From contig NZ_QWGR01000008.1 of the NCBI RefSeq assembly GCF_003576475.1, forward strand, positions 82,100-146,099: a DNA stretch of 64,000 nucleotides, written 5' to 3'. Below, one piece after another: positions 1 through 7,952 of this stretch. The notes beneath the pieces were generated by a model, which was given only the letters and a program-made list of their open reading frames with translations, was not told the DNA's origin and made no database searches. Within the stretch, counting starts at the first letter, position 1; each line of letters starts with the position of its first letter. Origin of the DNA: Maribellus luteus. Lineage in GTDB: Bacteria > Bacteroidota > Bacteroidia > Bacteroidales > Prolixibacteraceae. A program made the position numbers and the translations under genes.

Positions 1-210
1 TTTTGCAAACACGTCGCAAATCAGAAATGCATCATCCTGAGGTCAGGATAACGTTTCTCTGTTCAGAAATATAATATCCTGACCCTTTGCAAACGTCCCG
101 CAGCTGAGAGTAGTATCATCCTGACCTTTTGCAAACGTCCCGCAGCTGAGAGTAGTATCATCCTGACCCTTTGCAAACCTGCCGCCAATCCGAAAAGTAA
201 TATCCGGCGG
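1..210. repeat. 42-bp tandem repeat, five units
   Basis: Five consecutive 42-bp units start at 1, 43, 85, 127 and 169. The motif TCCTGA(CC) recurs at 35, 77, 119 and 161, and a degenerate copy (TCCGGCGG) falls at 203. Units three and four (85-126, 127-168) differ at one base; the outer units are strongly diverged. No open reading frame uses the repeat. The array may continue upstream of the window. Confidence 0.85.
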
Positions 211-478
211 GCTTCCTTACTAAACAACGGACAGAGAAGAACAACGCATACCGGCTGCCTTCCAACGGCTTAAAAACAAAGAGTCAGGCACTTTACCTCT
301 ACATTAACAATCCCCGAAAAAACATGCTCAACAACATATTCCCGGGATTAAGCCCTATTTTCGCGCGCTGATTCAAAAAACATCACATTACAAATATTCA
401 GCGAACGGACAGCCGCACAATCAGCAAACAATCTGCTGCGGGCCAACACAGGCAACCGTTCCGCCAAAACGATTACCT
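211..478. other. Noncoding stretch upstream of the SulP gene
   Basis: No coding frame or clear Bacteroidetes promoter is visible between the tandem repeat and the SulP start. The last 100 bases are AT-rich and then GC-rich without a recognisable hairpin. Confidence 0.5.
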
Positions 479-2062
479 ATGAAGTTTCAATTTCAGTTTA
501 TCGATAAAAAACAAGGAAGTGTTAAAGACGACCTGCTTTCGGGACTAACCGTTTCGCTGGCATTGGTACCCGAGGCCGTGGCATTTGCGTTTGTGGCGGG
601 AGTTTCGCCCATTGTTGGCTTGTACGGTGCCTTTATGATGGGGCTGGTGACCTCGCTCATTGGCGGCCGCCCGGGAATGATCTCGGGAGCTACCGGCGCC
701 ATGGCGGTGGTGATGGTAAGCCTGGTGCAAAAAGGAAATGCCATGGGCGAAATGCAGGGCCTGCAATACCTGTTCGCCGCCCTCATCCTGACCGGGATCA
801 TCCAAAACCTCTTTGGCATTTTTAAACTCGGAAAGTTTATTCGCCTGGTGCCGCATTCGGTCATGATGGGCTTTGTAAACGGCCTCGCCATTGTGATCTT
901 TCTTTCGCAGCTGAACATGTTCAAAGCGGGTGGCGAGTGGCTCAGCGGCGCGCCCCTGTTCACCATGCTTGGCCTGGTGGCGCTCACCATGGCCATTATG
1001 ATTGTGCTGCCCAAAATCAGCAAAGCCATACCGGCCGCGCTGGCGGGGATACTGGTGGTTTCGGCCCTTGTTATTTTTGGAAACATCGAAACCGAGACCG
1101 TAAAATCCTTTATCCAGTCGGGCGGCGGCGAAGGCATCAAAGCCGGGCTCCCCACGTTTAATGTCCCGCTGATTCCCTTTAGCCTCGAAACCCTGAAACT
1201 GATTTTGCCTTACTCGCTGATCCTGGCGGGCGTGGGTTTAATTGAATCGCTGATGACGCTGAACCTGGTGGACGAACTCACCGAAACACGCGGCAGCGGC
1301 AACCGCGAGTGCGTGGCACAGGGAACGGCCAACATCATCAACGGTTTTTTTGGAGGAATGGGTGGTTGCGCCATGATCGGGCAAAGCATCATCAACATTA
1401 AATCGGGCGGCCGCGGTCGCCTCTCCGGAATTGTTGCTGCCATTATGCTACTTATGTTTATTCTTTTTGCGTCGGGTTACATTGAAATGATACCGATTGC
1501 CGCCCTGGTGGGGGTGATGTTTATGGTGGTGATCGGCACTTTTGCTTGGAGCACCTTCAACATCATCAATAAAATTCCGGTGTCTGATTTAATTGTGATT
1601 GTACTGGTGACCGGGTTAACCGTTCTTTTCGACCTGGCTGTGGCGGTTTTATCGGGCGTAATTGTTTCGGCGCTTGTTTTCTCGTGGGAAAATGCCAAAC
1701 GCATCCGGGCGCGCAAAAGCACCGACGAACACGGAATCAAACATTACGAGATTTTTGGCCCCCTTTTTTTTGGATCGACGACCCTTTTTCAAACCAAGTT
1801 CGATGTTCAAAACGATCCGGATGAAGTGATTGTCGATTTCAAGGAATCACGCATCATGGACCAGTCGGCCATTGAAGCCATCAACAAACTCGCCGAGCGC
1901 TACCAGAAAGTGGGGAAAAACATTCACCTGCGCCACCTGAGCAAGGACTGCATCAAGCTGGTAAAGAAAGCCGAAAAAATCTGCGATGTAAATGTGCTGG
2001 AAGACCCCAACTATTTTGTGGCCATCGACCATTACAATCGCTTGTTGAAGCAGAAAGCCTGA
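479..2062 (+). CDS. SulP/SLC26-family anion transporter with STAS domain
   Basis: A 527-residue integral membrane protein. SulP proteins move inorganic anions (sulfate, bicarbonate or related) across the inner membrane by proton or sodium coupling. The N-terminal region carries the family opening (DLLSGLTVSLALVPEAVAFAFVAGVSPIVGLYGAF), shown here as residues about 18-52, followed by about ten to twelve hydrophobic segments up to residue 400. A cytoplasmic STAS-like domain (about 430-520) follows. Length matches bacterial SulP proteins. The ATG at 479 directly precedes the first conserved region. The substrate cannot be read from sequence; sulfate and bicarbonate are both possible. No cysteine-biosynthesis genes sit beside it. 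Confidence 0.9.
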   Translation: MKFQFQFIDKKQGSVKDDLLSGLTVSLALVPEAVAFAFVAGVSPIVGLYGAFMMGLVTSLIGGRPGMISGATGAMAVVMVSLVQKGNAMGEMQGLQYLFAALILTGIIQNLFGIFKLGKFIRLVPHSVMMGFVNGLAIVIFLSQLNMFKAGGEWLSGAPLFTMLGLVALTMAIMIVLPKISKAIPAALAGILVVSALVIFGNIETETVKSFIQSGGGEGIKAGLPTFNVPLIPFSLETLKLILPYSLILAGVGLIESLMTLNLVDELTETRGSGNRECVAQGTANIINGFFGGMGGCAMIGQSIINIKSGGRGRLSGIVAAIMLLMFILFASGYIEMIPIAALVGVMFMVVIGTFAWSTFNIINKIPVSDLIVIVLVTGLTVLFDLAVAVLSGVIVSALVFSWENAKRIRARKSTDEHGIKHYEIFGPLFFGSTTLFQTKFDVQNDPDEVIVDFKESRIMDQSAIEAINKLAERYQKVGKNIHLRHLSKDCIKLVKKAEKICDVNVLEDPNYFVAIDHYNRLLKQKA

Positions 2063-2181
2063 GAGCGGAGTTTCCCCGGCTAACACAAGCGTGTTTACAA
2101 CTTTAGCACCCGGATGAACGTTCGTTGCACGATGCAGCGTAATTTTCGGATAATTTTCCACCTCAGAAAAACAGGACAACA

Positions 2182-2904
2182 TTGACAGCAGAAAAACGCA
2201 CAAAACGTAAAAAACGCCGGCTCAAAAAGAAATACAAGATCCGCTTAATTGTACTGGCCGTAATAGCCATTGCAGCGCTCGTTCTTTATTTTCCGGCCAA
2301 AAAGAAGGTAACCGAAATGCTTCACCCGGCTCCCATCGGCACGGTAAAAGTAGATTGGTACAAAGACCTGAACCAAAAACACCTGAAATACGCCCAACAG
2401 AACGGGATAGCACGCTTCAAAACCAACGAAGAGCTGGAAGCCGGTGTTCCGGAACTGCTGAAAACCGGGAAACTGGAACACATTTCTGACAACGGTTATT
2501 ACCGCATTTGTCCGCTCACTCATTCACATCCCTACCTCACACCTTCTGCCAAAAATTTCCTGGAAGAACTGGGCAAGCGCTTCTCGCAAAAACTGGACGA
2601 GCACGATCTGCCGCATTACTATTACCAGGTAAGTTCGCTGCTGCGCACCACCGAAAACCAGAAAAAGCTAAGCCGCAGCAACGGAAATGCGTCACCCAAT
2701 ACCTCGCATTTGTATGCCACTACTTTTGATATTCCGTATTTCACGGTGGTAAAACGTACGCTTTTGTGGAACGAGGCGGAAGTGACCGACGGCCGGGCCA
2801 GTAAATTACTTTCCGAAGCCATTGGCGAATTGCGGGAAGAAGGCCGCTGCGTGGTGGTTACCGAACGCAACGAACGCTGTTTTCACATCACGGTCACCGA
2901 TTAA
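2182..2904 (+). CDS. DUF5715-like membrane-anchored peptidase-like protein
   Basis: A 240-residue protein with a very basic N-terminus (residues 1-22) and one membrane segment (about 24-41), so the bulk should lie in the periplasm. The C-terminal part has a LLRTTENQKKLSR...NAS...TSHLYATTFDI pattern that resembles the zinc site of VanY/M15 and DUF882 peptidases (H and D as ligands), which suggests murein peptide cleavage; this is inference from a short motif. The reading frame begins at TTG (2182) because no in-frame ATG precedes the membrane segment. The gene follows SulP by about 120 bp and may be cotranscribed. Confidence 0.7.
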   Translation: MTAEKRTKRKKRRLKKKYKIRLIVLAVIAIAALVLYFPAKKKVTEMLHPAPIGTVKVDWYKDLNQKHLKYAQQNGIARFKTNEELEAGVPELLKTGKLEHISDNGYYRICPLTHSHPYLTPSAKNFLEELGKRFSQKLDEHDLPHYYYQVSSLLRTTENQKKLSRSNGNASPNTSHLYATTFDIPYFTVVKRTLLWNEAEVTDGRASKLLSEAIGELREEGRCVVVTERNERCFHITVTD

Positions 2905-3083
2905 CCCGCGCCTCATCCTGACACACAAAAAGGTTCACGCAAAGCAAATAAGAAAACGCAAAGACCGCAAAACAGTCATTACAGAATGCCTCTTTAAGCG
3001 TCATAAACAAACCACTGCGATGTTTTCGCTGATAGTTAAGCGTCTATTCGCTTTAATTTTTTTCTGAAAGTCAATCTTAAAAA

Positions 3084-3172
3084 ATATCCAATTCTCAATT
3101 TTGAATGTAAAATATCCAACAAAATGCAGGAAATTGGATATTGGGAATTCTACATTGGATATCCTGCATTAA
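3084..3172. repeat. Nested inverted repeats in the 2905-3214 intergenic region
   Basis: ATATCCAA words at the left side are mirrored by TTGGATAT words at the right side, and AATGCAGGA (3123-3131) is the perfect complement of TCCTGCATT (3162-3170). The element lies between two convergent genes (ending at 2904 and 3215), so it may fold as a terminator-like or MITE-like element. The rest of 2905-3214 shows nothing I can name. Confidence 0.5.
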
Positions 3173-3214
3173 AAATCAAAAACAAATCCCGGACAGGAGT
3201 ATACATTTTAACTT

Positions 3215-4294
3215 TCATTTCTGTTGGTGATTCCTCAGAATTATGTTTGTTTTGTTTCGCTGATGAAAATGCTTGGAGTCTCCCCATTCGCCGTAGCCAA
3301 TTTCGGCACCGGCTAAACTAATGCGCGCTTCGAGGCAGTTCCTGCACAGCTCAGCATCTTCGTCGAGGCAAGGTTTGTTCTCGTACAGTTGGTATTCTTC
3401 GCGGTATTCGCAGGGAGTAAGGTTGGGCATGATCACATTGGCCCCCACAGCCAGCGCTTTTTCGCGCCCCGCCGGATCAATGGCCTGCAAAGCCGTAGCC
3501 GCCGCAATGTTGATGTCGGGCATCAGCAAACGCAGAACCGCCACCATGTTCAGCGCCAGGTCAAAACGTTCCTGCTTGCTCATCAGCACATGCCGGTGTT
3601 CGTAAAGCGGTGTGTCGGCGTGTTCGATGTACGGACCCATTCCGCACATATCGATGTCGATTTTTTTGAAAAACAGCAGATCATCGGCCAGGTGTTCATA
3701 CGTTTGAAACGGCAGCCCGATCATTACACCTGTTCCCACCTGGTAACCCGCCTGTTTAAGAGAAGCCAGTGCTTCCAGTCTTTTCTCAAACGAATGATGA
3801 TCGTTTTCGGGATGGATCTTGTAGTACAATTCCCGGGTTGATGATTCGATCCGCAAGAGGTAACGGTGCGCACCGCTTTCAAACCAGCGGCGGTAAGTTT
3901 CGAGCGACTGCTCGCCGCAACTCAGCGTAATTCCCAACTCGTTGTTCGAAAGTTGCTTGATCTTTTTCAGCAGATCGTCCACGCGCTTCACAAAAGCAGG
4001 CGACGACAATTCGCCCGATTGCAACACCACCGAAGCAAAACGGTTCTCCCACGCAAAGCGGCAGGCATTCAGTATTTCATCGTCTTTGGCATCGTAGCGC
4101 AACACTTTTTCGTTGCCTTTCCGGATACCGCAGTACAAACAATCTTTCGAGCACACATTCGAGAATTCGATCAACCCCCGAAAGTAAACCTTGTTGCCTA
4201 CTTCTTTGATTTTCACTTCGCGGGCACGTTGCAACAGAGCTGTGCGTTCCGTACCTTTCAGTTTCAACAATTGTATGATCTCTTGTCTTTCCAA
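3215..4294 (-). CDS. hydE: [FeFe]-hydrogenase H-cluster maturase HydE (radical SAM)
   Basis: A 359-residue radical SAM enzyme. HydE acts with HydG and HydF to build the 2Fe subcluster of [FeFe] hydrogenase, taking the HydG iron-CO-CN synthon as substrate. The SAM-binding [4Fe-4S] motif CX3CX2C is at Cys48, Cys52 and Cys55 (NVCSKDCLYCGIRKGN). A second group of three cysteines near the C-terminus (PCLDEDAELCRNCLEARI) matches the accessory cluster seen in some HydE proteins. The ATG at 4294 starts just before the conserved N-terminus. It is divergent from the TonB-C gene; a -7-like TATTTTTG lies on the minus strand at 4312-4319 without a good -33 match. Confidence 0.95.
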   Translation of the reverse strand: MERQEIIQLLKLKGTERTALLQRAREVKIKEVGNKVYFRGLIEFSNVCSKDCLYCGIRKGNEKVLRYDAKDDEILNACRFAWENRFASVVLQSGELSSPAFVKRVDDLLKKIKQLSNNELGITLSCGEQSLETYRRWFESGAHRYLLRIESSTRELYYKIHPENDHHSFEKRLEALASLKQAGYQVGTGVMIGLPFQTYEHLADDLLFFKKIDIDMCGMGPYIEHADTPLYEHRHVLMSKQERFDLALNMVAVLRLLMPDINIAAATALQAIDPAGREKALAVGANVIMPNLTPCEYREEYQLYENKPCLDEDAELCRNCLEARISLAGAEIGYGEWGDSKHFHQRNKTNIILRNHQQK

Positions 4295-4348
4295 TGCTTT
4301 TGAATGTGCAGCAAAAATAGTTTTTTCTGACTAAAACTCTTCCTAAGA

Positions 4349-4379
4349 TTTGTCTCCCTATTGAAAGAATTTACTTTTG
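4349..4379 (+). promoter_or_regulatory. Bacteroidetes-type promoter
   Basis: TTTG at 4349-4352, a 19-base gap, then TACTTTTG at 4372-4379. This is an exact match to the TTTG/TAnnTTTG pattern used by the Bacteroidetes primary sigma factor. It predicts a start about 20 bases before the ATG at 4402. Confidence 0.8.
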
Positions 4380-4401
4380 TACATAAAAACATAACCTACT
4401 A

Positions 4402-5787
4402 ATGAACTACCGAATCCTACTTTTCGTCCTACTGCTTTCAATCTCATTTTTAAACGCAAATTCGCAATATTATACCGGGGACAAAATTTTACAACTGAAT
4501 CTCCACCCCTTAGACAGTCAAAAGTTTATTGTAAAACTGTTTTCTAAATCAACGTTACAACTATCTGAACTTTGGGAAATGGGAGCAAGGGTATCGGATA
4601 TAGATGAAAACAACTACAATGACCTGCTACAAAGACATCTGATTTTCCCTAACGGCAAGTGTTATCGTCTCTATTCGTCAACACGGGTAAAAGCCGAGGT
4701 TCCCTATGTAAACGGACAGCAACATGGAGAGAAAAAAGGATATTACTTAACAGGAGAAACAATGTTTACATCAACGCCTGGTGATGATTCCAGTATAAAG
4801 ACAGATGTATTTTTCAAAAATGGAAAAATCAGGAAAACACAGTTTTTCACGAATGCCCTGCCCAATTGGGAAGAAAATGCGTTTTATGAGAATGAACAAA
4901 AGAAATGGTCAGCCACCTATGAAAATAACAAGCTAAATGGCAGGTATCAATCGTTTTACAAAAATGGCAAGACACTGCGAAAGGCTAAATTCGAAAAAGG
5001 TTATTTAACTTCGACAACATGTTACGATAAAAACGGGAACGAGATTGCTTGTCCTGATTTTTCCTCTCCACCAACCTATCCGGGAGGTTTGGAGGCTATA
5101 AAAAAAGAACTGGAAAATATCGACTGGAGTTTTAACCAAACGAATACCGATACCCTAACCTTCAGATTAGTACTTGATATAGACACGCTGGGCCAGGCAA
5201 AACTTGAAATGTATCGTTTCAGACATTCTGATTGCATCGAACCAATAATCAACGAATGGCTGGCTACTCTCAATGACTTCACTGCTTTCCAATACGATGG
5301 TTTTCCCAGAAACAGCTACCTGGATATATCCTTCCCGGTTTGCAGCAACCGGATCATATGGTTTGATGCCTGCCGCTCGGGATTAGATATGATAAATACC
5401 TCCTGGAATCCGGAAAAAAAGCCTTGCTATTTTCTCGAATTTCCATCCCCCGCCAGCGATGAAGTATTTTTCATAGTAGATAACATGCCCGAGTTTTCGG
5501 GCGACAGTGAAGCACTTAGACGATATTTAGCCAATAGGGTACAATATCCGATGGAGGCCCTGCAGAAAGGTATCCAGGGAACAGTATACGTCTCTTTCAT
5601 CATTGAGAAGGATGGCTCGGTTAGTAGTGCCAAAATAATAAAAAGCGTACATCCCGTTCTTGATCGTGAAGCATTGCGGGTAATAAGAAACATGCCAACC
5701 TGGCAGCACCCCGGCACTCACCGCGGAAAACCCGTCAGGGTAGCGTACACGGCTCCGATTAATTTTGAACTTCGTTGGGATAAATAA
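4402..5787 (+). CDS. Secreted protein with MORN-like repeats and TonB C-terminal domain
   Basis: A 461-residue exported protein. Residues 1-21 form a signal peptide ending near ANSQ. Residues about 105-205 hold YwqK/MORN-like repeats (NGKIRKTQFF, NNKLNGRYQSFYKNGKTLRKAKF). The last 85 residues form a TonB C-terminal domain (YPMEALQKGIQGTVYVSFIIEKDGSVSSAKIIKSVHPVLDREALRVI). There is no N-terminal cytoplasmic anchor, so it is not a classical energy transducer; such MORN-TonB proteins are common and poorly understood in Bacteroidetes. It interrupts the hyd genes between hydE and hydG but has its own promoter, so a link to hydrogenase is not implied. Confidence 0.85.
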   Translation: MNYRILLFVLLLSISFLNANSQYYTGDKILQLNLHPLDSQKFIVKLFSKSTLQLSELWEMGARVSDIDENNYNDLLQRHLIFPNGKCYRLYSSTRVKAEVPYVNGQQHGEKKGYYLTGETMFTSTPGDDSSIKTDVFFKNGKIRKTQFFTNALPNWEENAFYENEQKKWSATYENNKLNGRYQSFYKNGKTLRKAKFEKGYLTSTTCYDKNGNEIACPDFSSPPTYPGGLEAIKKELENIDWSFNQTNTDTLTFRLVLDIDTLGQAKLEMYRFRHSDCIEPIINEWLATLNDFTAFQYDGFPRNSYLDISFPVCSNRIIWFDACRSGLDMINTSWNPEKKPCYFLEFPSPASDEVFFIVDNMPEFSGDSEALRRYLANRVQYPMEALQKGIQGTVYVSFIIEKDGSVSSAKIIKSVHPVLDREALRVIRNMPTWQHPGTHRGKPVRVAYTAPINFELRWDK

Positions 5788-5835
5788 CATCTCTCAAAAA
5801 CGACAAAACTCATATAGTTTTCTTGAAAAAGTAAA

Positions 5836-5843
5836 TACTTTTG
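5836..5843 (+). promoter_or_regulatory. -7 element of the hydG leader promoter
   Basis: TACTTTTG at 5836-5843 matches TAnnTTTG exactly. No good TTTG lies 19 bases upstream (the nearest TTG is at 5823-5825), so the promoter may need an activator. The predicted start near 5850 places the whole structured leader in the transcript. Confidence 0.6.
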
Positions 5844-5853
5844 CATCAGATTC

Positions 5854-5990
5854 CTGCGGGAAGGCTGCGGCTGACTTTAGGGAAAATACAAATCATCTAA
5901 TCAGAAAGAATTATTGATTCTTCTGATTTCCGTGTATTCCCGCAGTTTTATTTGTTTAATCCGTTTTAGTCTGATCGTTCAGGACTAAAA
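5854..5990 (+). ncRNA. Structured 5' leader of the TM1266-hydG operon (candidate cis-regulatory RNA)
   Basis: Three stems are visible. A closing stem pairs CTGCGGGAA (5854-5862) with TTCCCGCAG (5937-5945), nine perfect pairs. Inside it, 5899-5911 pairs with 5917-5928 with a single bulged A and loop TATTG. Between the stem's 5' strand and this hairpin lies an unpaired, purine-rich segment (about 5863-5898) that could be a ligand core. A third hairpin pairs TTTTAGTC (5964-5971) with GACTAAAA (5983-5990) close to the start codon at 6008. It does not match TPP, cobalamin, SAM or molybdenum-cofactor riboswitch consensus that I know. Function as a sensor is inference. Confidence 0.55.
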
Positions 5991-6007
5991 CTTAAGTATT
6001 CAATAAA

Positions 6008-6253
6008 ATGAAACGTTTGGGTTTTGTTGGCATTATCATCGATGACCGCGAAAAATGTGCGGCACGGGTAAATGCCATATTAAGCGATTTTTCGGAACTG
6101 ATACTGGCACGCACCGGTCTTCCGAAAGTAAAAGAGAATGCTTCGGTGATTACTCTCGTAATCGATGCCACTACCGACGAACTGGGGCAAATGACCGGAA
6201 AACTGGGCAACATTCCGGGAGTTTCAGTAAAATCAGGACTTGCCAAACAATAA
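6008..6253 (+). CDS. TM1266-family iron-only hydrogenase system regulator
   Basis: An 81-residue protein of the small ACT-like fold family typified by Thermotoga TM1266, which is repeatedly found with HydE, HydF and HydG. Seen here: GFVGIIIDDREKCAARVNAILSDF at the N-terminus and a central VITLVIDATTDELGQMTGKLGNIPGVSVKSGL core. Length is full. It starts 18 bases after the third leader hairpin and precedes hydG by 25 bases, so the two form one operon. The regulatory role is a family annotation, not shown by the sequence; it has no DNA-binding helix-turn-helix that I can see. Confidence 0.88.
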   Translation: MKRLGFVGIIIDDREKCAARVNAILSDFSELILARTGLPKVKENASVITLVIDATTDELGQMTGKLGNIPGVSVKSGLAKQ

Positions 6254-6278
6254 CATCCACTTTAAACATTTAAGTACC

Positions 6279-7670
6279 ATGTATAACGTACCTGCCGATT
6301 TTATCAACGAACAAAAAGTTTGGGATGCACTGGAAAACAACCAGCACCCGGATCCATCCAGAATTCGCGAAATACTGGCCCGCGCCACCGAAATGAAAGG
6401 CCTCACACTCGACGAAGTGGCCGTCCTTACCTGTATCCAAGAGCCGGAAATGCTGGAAGAGCTTTACAATACCGCCAACCGGGTAAAAGACACCATTTAC
6501 GGAAAGCGCCTGGTTTTGTTTGCGCCGCTTTACATTTCAAACCTTTGTGCCAACGAATGTCTGTACTGTGCTTTTCGTGCTTCAAACAAAGGCATTAACC
6601 GCCATGCCTTGTCGCAGGAACACATTGCCCGCGAGGTGGAGGTGCTGATCAAACAGGGACACAAACGCATTTTGCTGGTAGCCGGCGAATCGTACCCAAA
6701 AGAAGGCTTGCAATATGTGCTGGATTCGGTAAAGACTATCTACAGTGTAAAATCGGAACATGGAGAGATAAGACGTGTAAATGTAAATGTGGCGCCGCTT
6801 TCCCTGGATGAGTTCAAGCAACTAAAAAGCACAAATATTGGCACGTACCAGATTTTCCAGGAAACCTACCACCGCGAAACTTACGCCAAGGTACACAAGG
6901 GCGGGAAAAAGAAAGACTACAACTGGCGTGTTTGGGCGCTGCACCGTGCCATGGAAGCAGGAATCGACGATGTGGGCATCGGCGTTTTATTTGGCTTGTT
7001 TGATTATCGTTTTGAAATTCTGGCGATGATTCAGCACATCAACGAACTGGAAGATAAATTCGGAGTCGGGCCCCACACCATCAGCGTTCCGCGTATGGAA
7101 CCGGCCACCAACAGCGATATGGCCTCCAATCCGCCTTACCCGGTTTCGGATGCCGATTTCAAAAAGATCGTTGCGATTCTTCGCCTGGCAGTGCCTTACA
7201 CCGGCATCATCATGTCGACACGCGAAACGGCCAAAATGCGCCGCGAAACCTTTGCCATGGGTGTTAGCCAGATCTCTGCCGGAAGTAAAACCAATCCGGG
7301 TGGCTACGAGGAAGAAGACGATATTTCCGGACAATTCAGTCTGGGCGATCACCGCTCGCTCGACGAAGTAATTCGCGATGTCGCTGCAATGGGCTATATC
7401 CCGTCGTTCTGCACCGCTTGTTACCGGCTTGGCCGCACCGGGCAGGATTTTATGGACCTGGCCAAACCCGGTGATATTAAGCTGCACTGTGGCCCCAATG
7501 CTGTAAGTTCGTTCAAAGAGTACCTGCAAAACTTTGCCTCTCCCGAAACGGTTGAAGTAGGAAATCAGCTTATTCAGCAAACCATCGACAGCATGTCGGG
7601 CGTGGCACGTCAGCGTGCTGAAAAACTGGTGAAGCGGGTAGAAGCCGGAAGAGACGATGTTTATTGCTAA
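6279..7670 (+). CDS. hydG: [FeFe]-hydrogenase H-cluster maturase HydG (tyrosine lyase)
   Basis: Radical SAM enzyme of 463 residues that cleaves tyrosine to p-cresol and dehydroglycine, giving CO and cyanide for the H-cluster. The SAM cluster motif is Cys90-X3-Cys94-X2-Cys97 (CANECLYC). The C-terminal synthon-building cluster motif CX2CX22C is complete (CTACYRLG... to LHCGP). The frame is open from a TTG at 6240, overlapping the previous gene, but ATG 6279 gives the usual N-terminus and a normal spacing, so I prefer it. Length agrees with the family. It belongs to the leader-controlled TM1266-hydG unit. Confidence 0.95.
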   Translation: MYNVPADFINEQKVWDALENNQHPDPSRIREILARATEMKGLTLDEVAVLTCIQEPEMLEELYNTANRVKDTIYGKRLVLFAPLYISNLCANECLYCAFRASNKGINRHALSQEHIAREVEVLIKQGHKRILLVAGESYPKEGLQYVLDSVKTIYSVKSEHGEIRRVNVNVAPLSLDEFKQLKSTNIGTYQIFQETYHRETYAKVHKGGKKKDYNWRVWALHRAMEAGIDDVGIGVLFGLFDYRFEILAMIQHINELEDKFGVGPHTISVPRMEPATNSDMASNPPYPVSDADFKKIVAILRLAVPYTGIIMSTRETAKMRRETFAMGVSQISAGSKTNPGGYEEEDDISGQFSLGDHRSLDEVIRDVAAMGYIPSFCTACYRLGRTGQDFMDLAKPGDIKLHCGPNAVSSFKEYLQNFASPETVEVGNQLIQQTIDSMSGVARQRAEKLVKRVEAGRDDVYC

Positions 7671-7747
7671 CAAAAGTCTGAACCCTGATTTCAAGGATTT
7701 TCCTGATTGCCTGATTAATCCTAACTTTATGGGAAATCAGGCAGAAT

Positions 7748-7936
7748 ATGGAACACGAAGAACTTACCCATAAAATAATAGGTTGTGTCATGCAAGTTCA
7801 CCGGGCTCTCGGAAATCGTTTTCAGGAAGTAATTTACTGAAGAGTTTTAGCTATTGAATTCGATCATCAAAATATAAATTTTGGAGCTAATAGCCTCCAA
7901 TTCAAAAGGGTTCACACTAACAAAATCCTTTCATCC
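7748..7936 (+). pseudogene. Remnant of a GxxExxY-family protein
   Basis: ATG 7748 opens MEHEELTHKIIGCVMQVHRALGN (read in parts), which is the typical N-terminus of GxxExxY proteins, and continues to RFQEVIY before an in-frame TGA at 7838-7840. The same frame resumes with RVLAIEFDHQNINF, also family-like, then degenerates to unrelated sequence. The stretch just upstream (about 7680-7745) has the repeated GATTT/CCTGATT words often seen around GxxExxY genes in Bacteroidetes. It is a dead gene fragment between hydG and aspA. Confidence 0.75.
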
Positions 7937-7952
7937 TAAAATCAGGTGAATC

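Noticed and set aside
493-1155. Long open frame on the minus strand opposite the SulP gene
   Set aside because: Mirrors the codon positions of the transporter; the translated text has no domain and is a shadow of the real gene.
5854-5990. TPP or molybdenum-cofactor riboswitch assignment for the hydG leader
   Set aside because: The conserved core words of those classes are missing; kept only as an unnamed structured leader.
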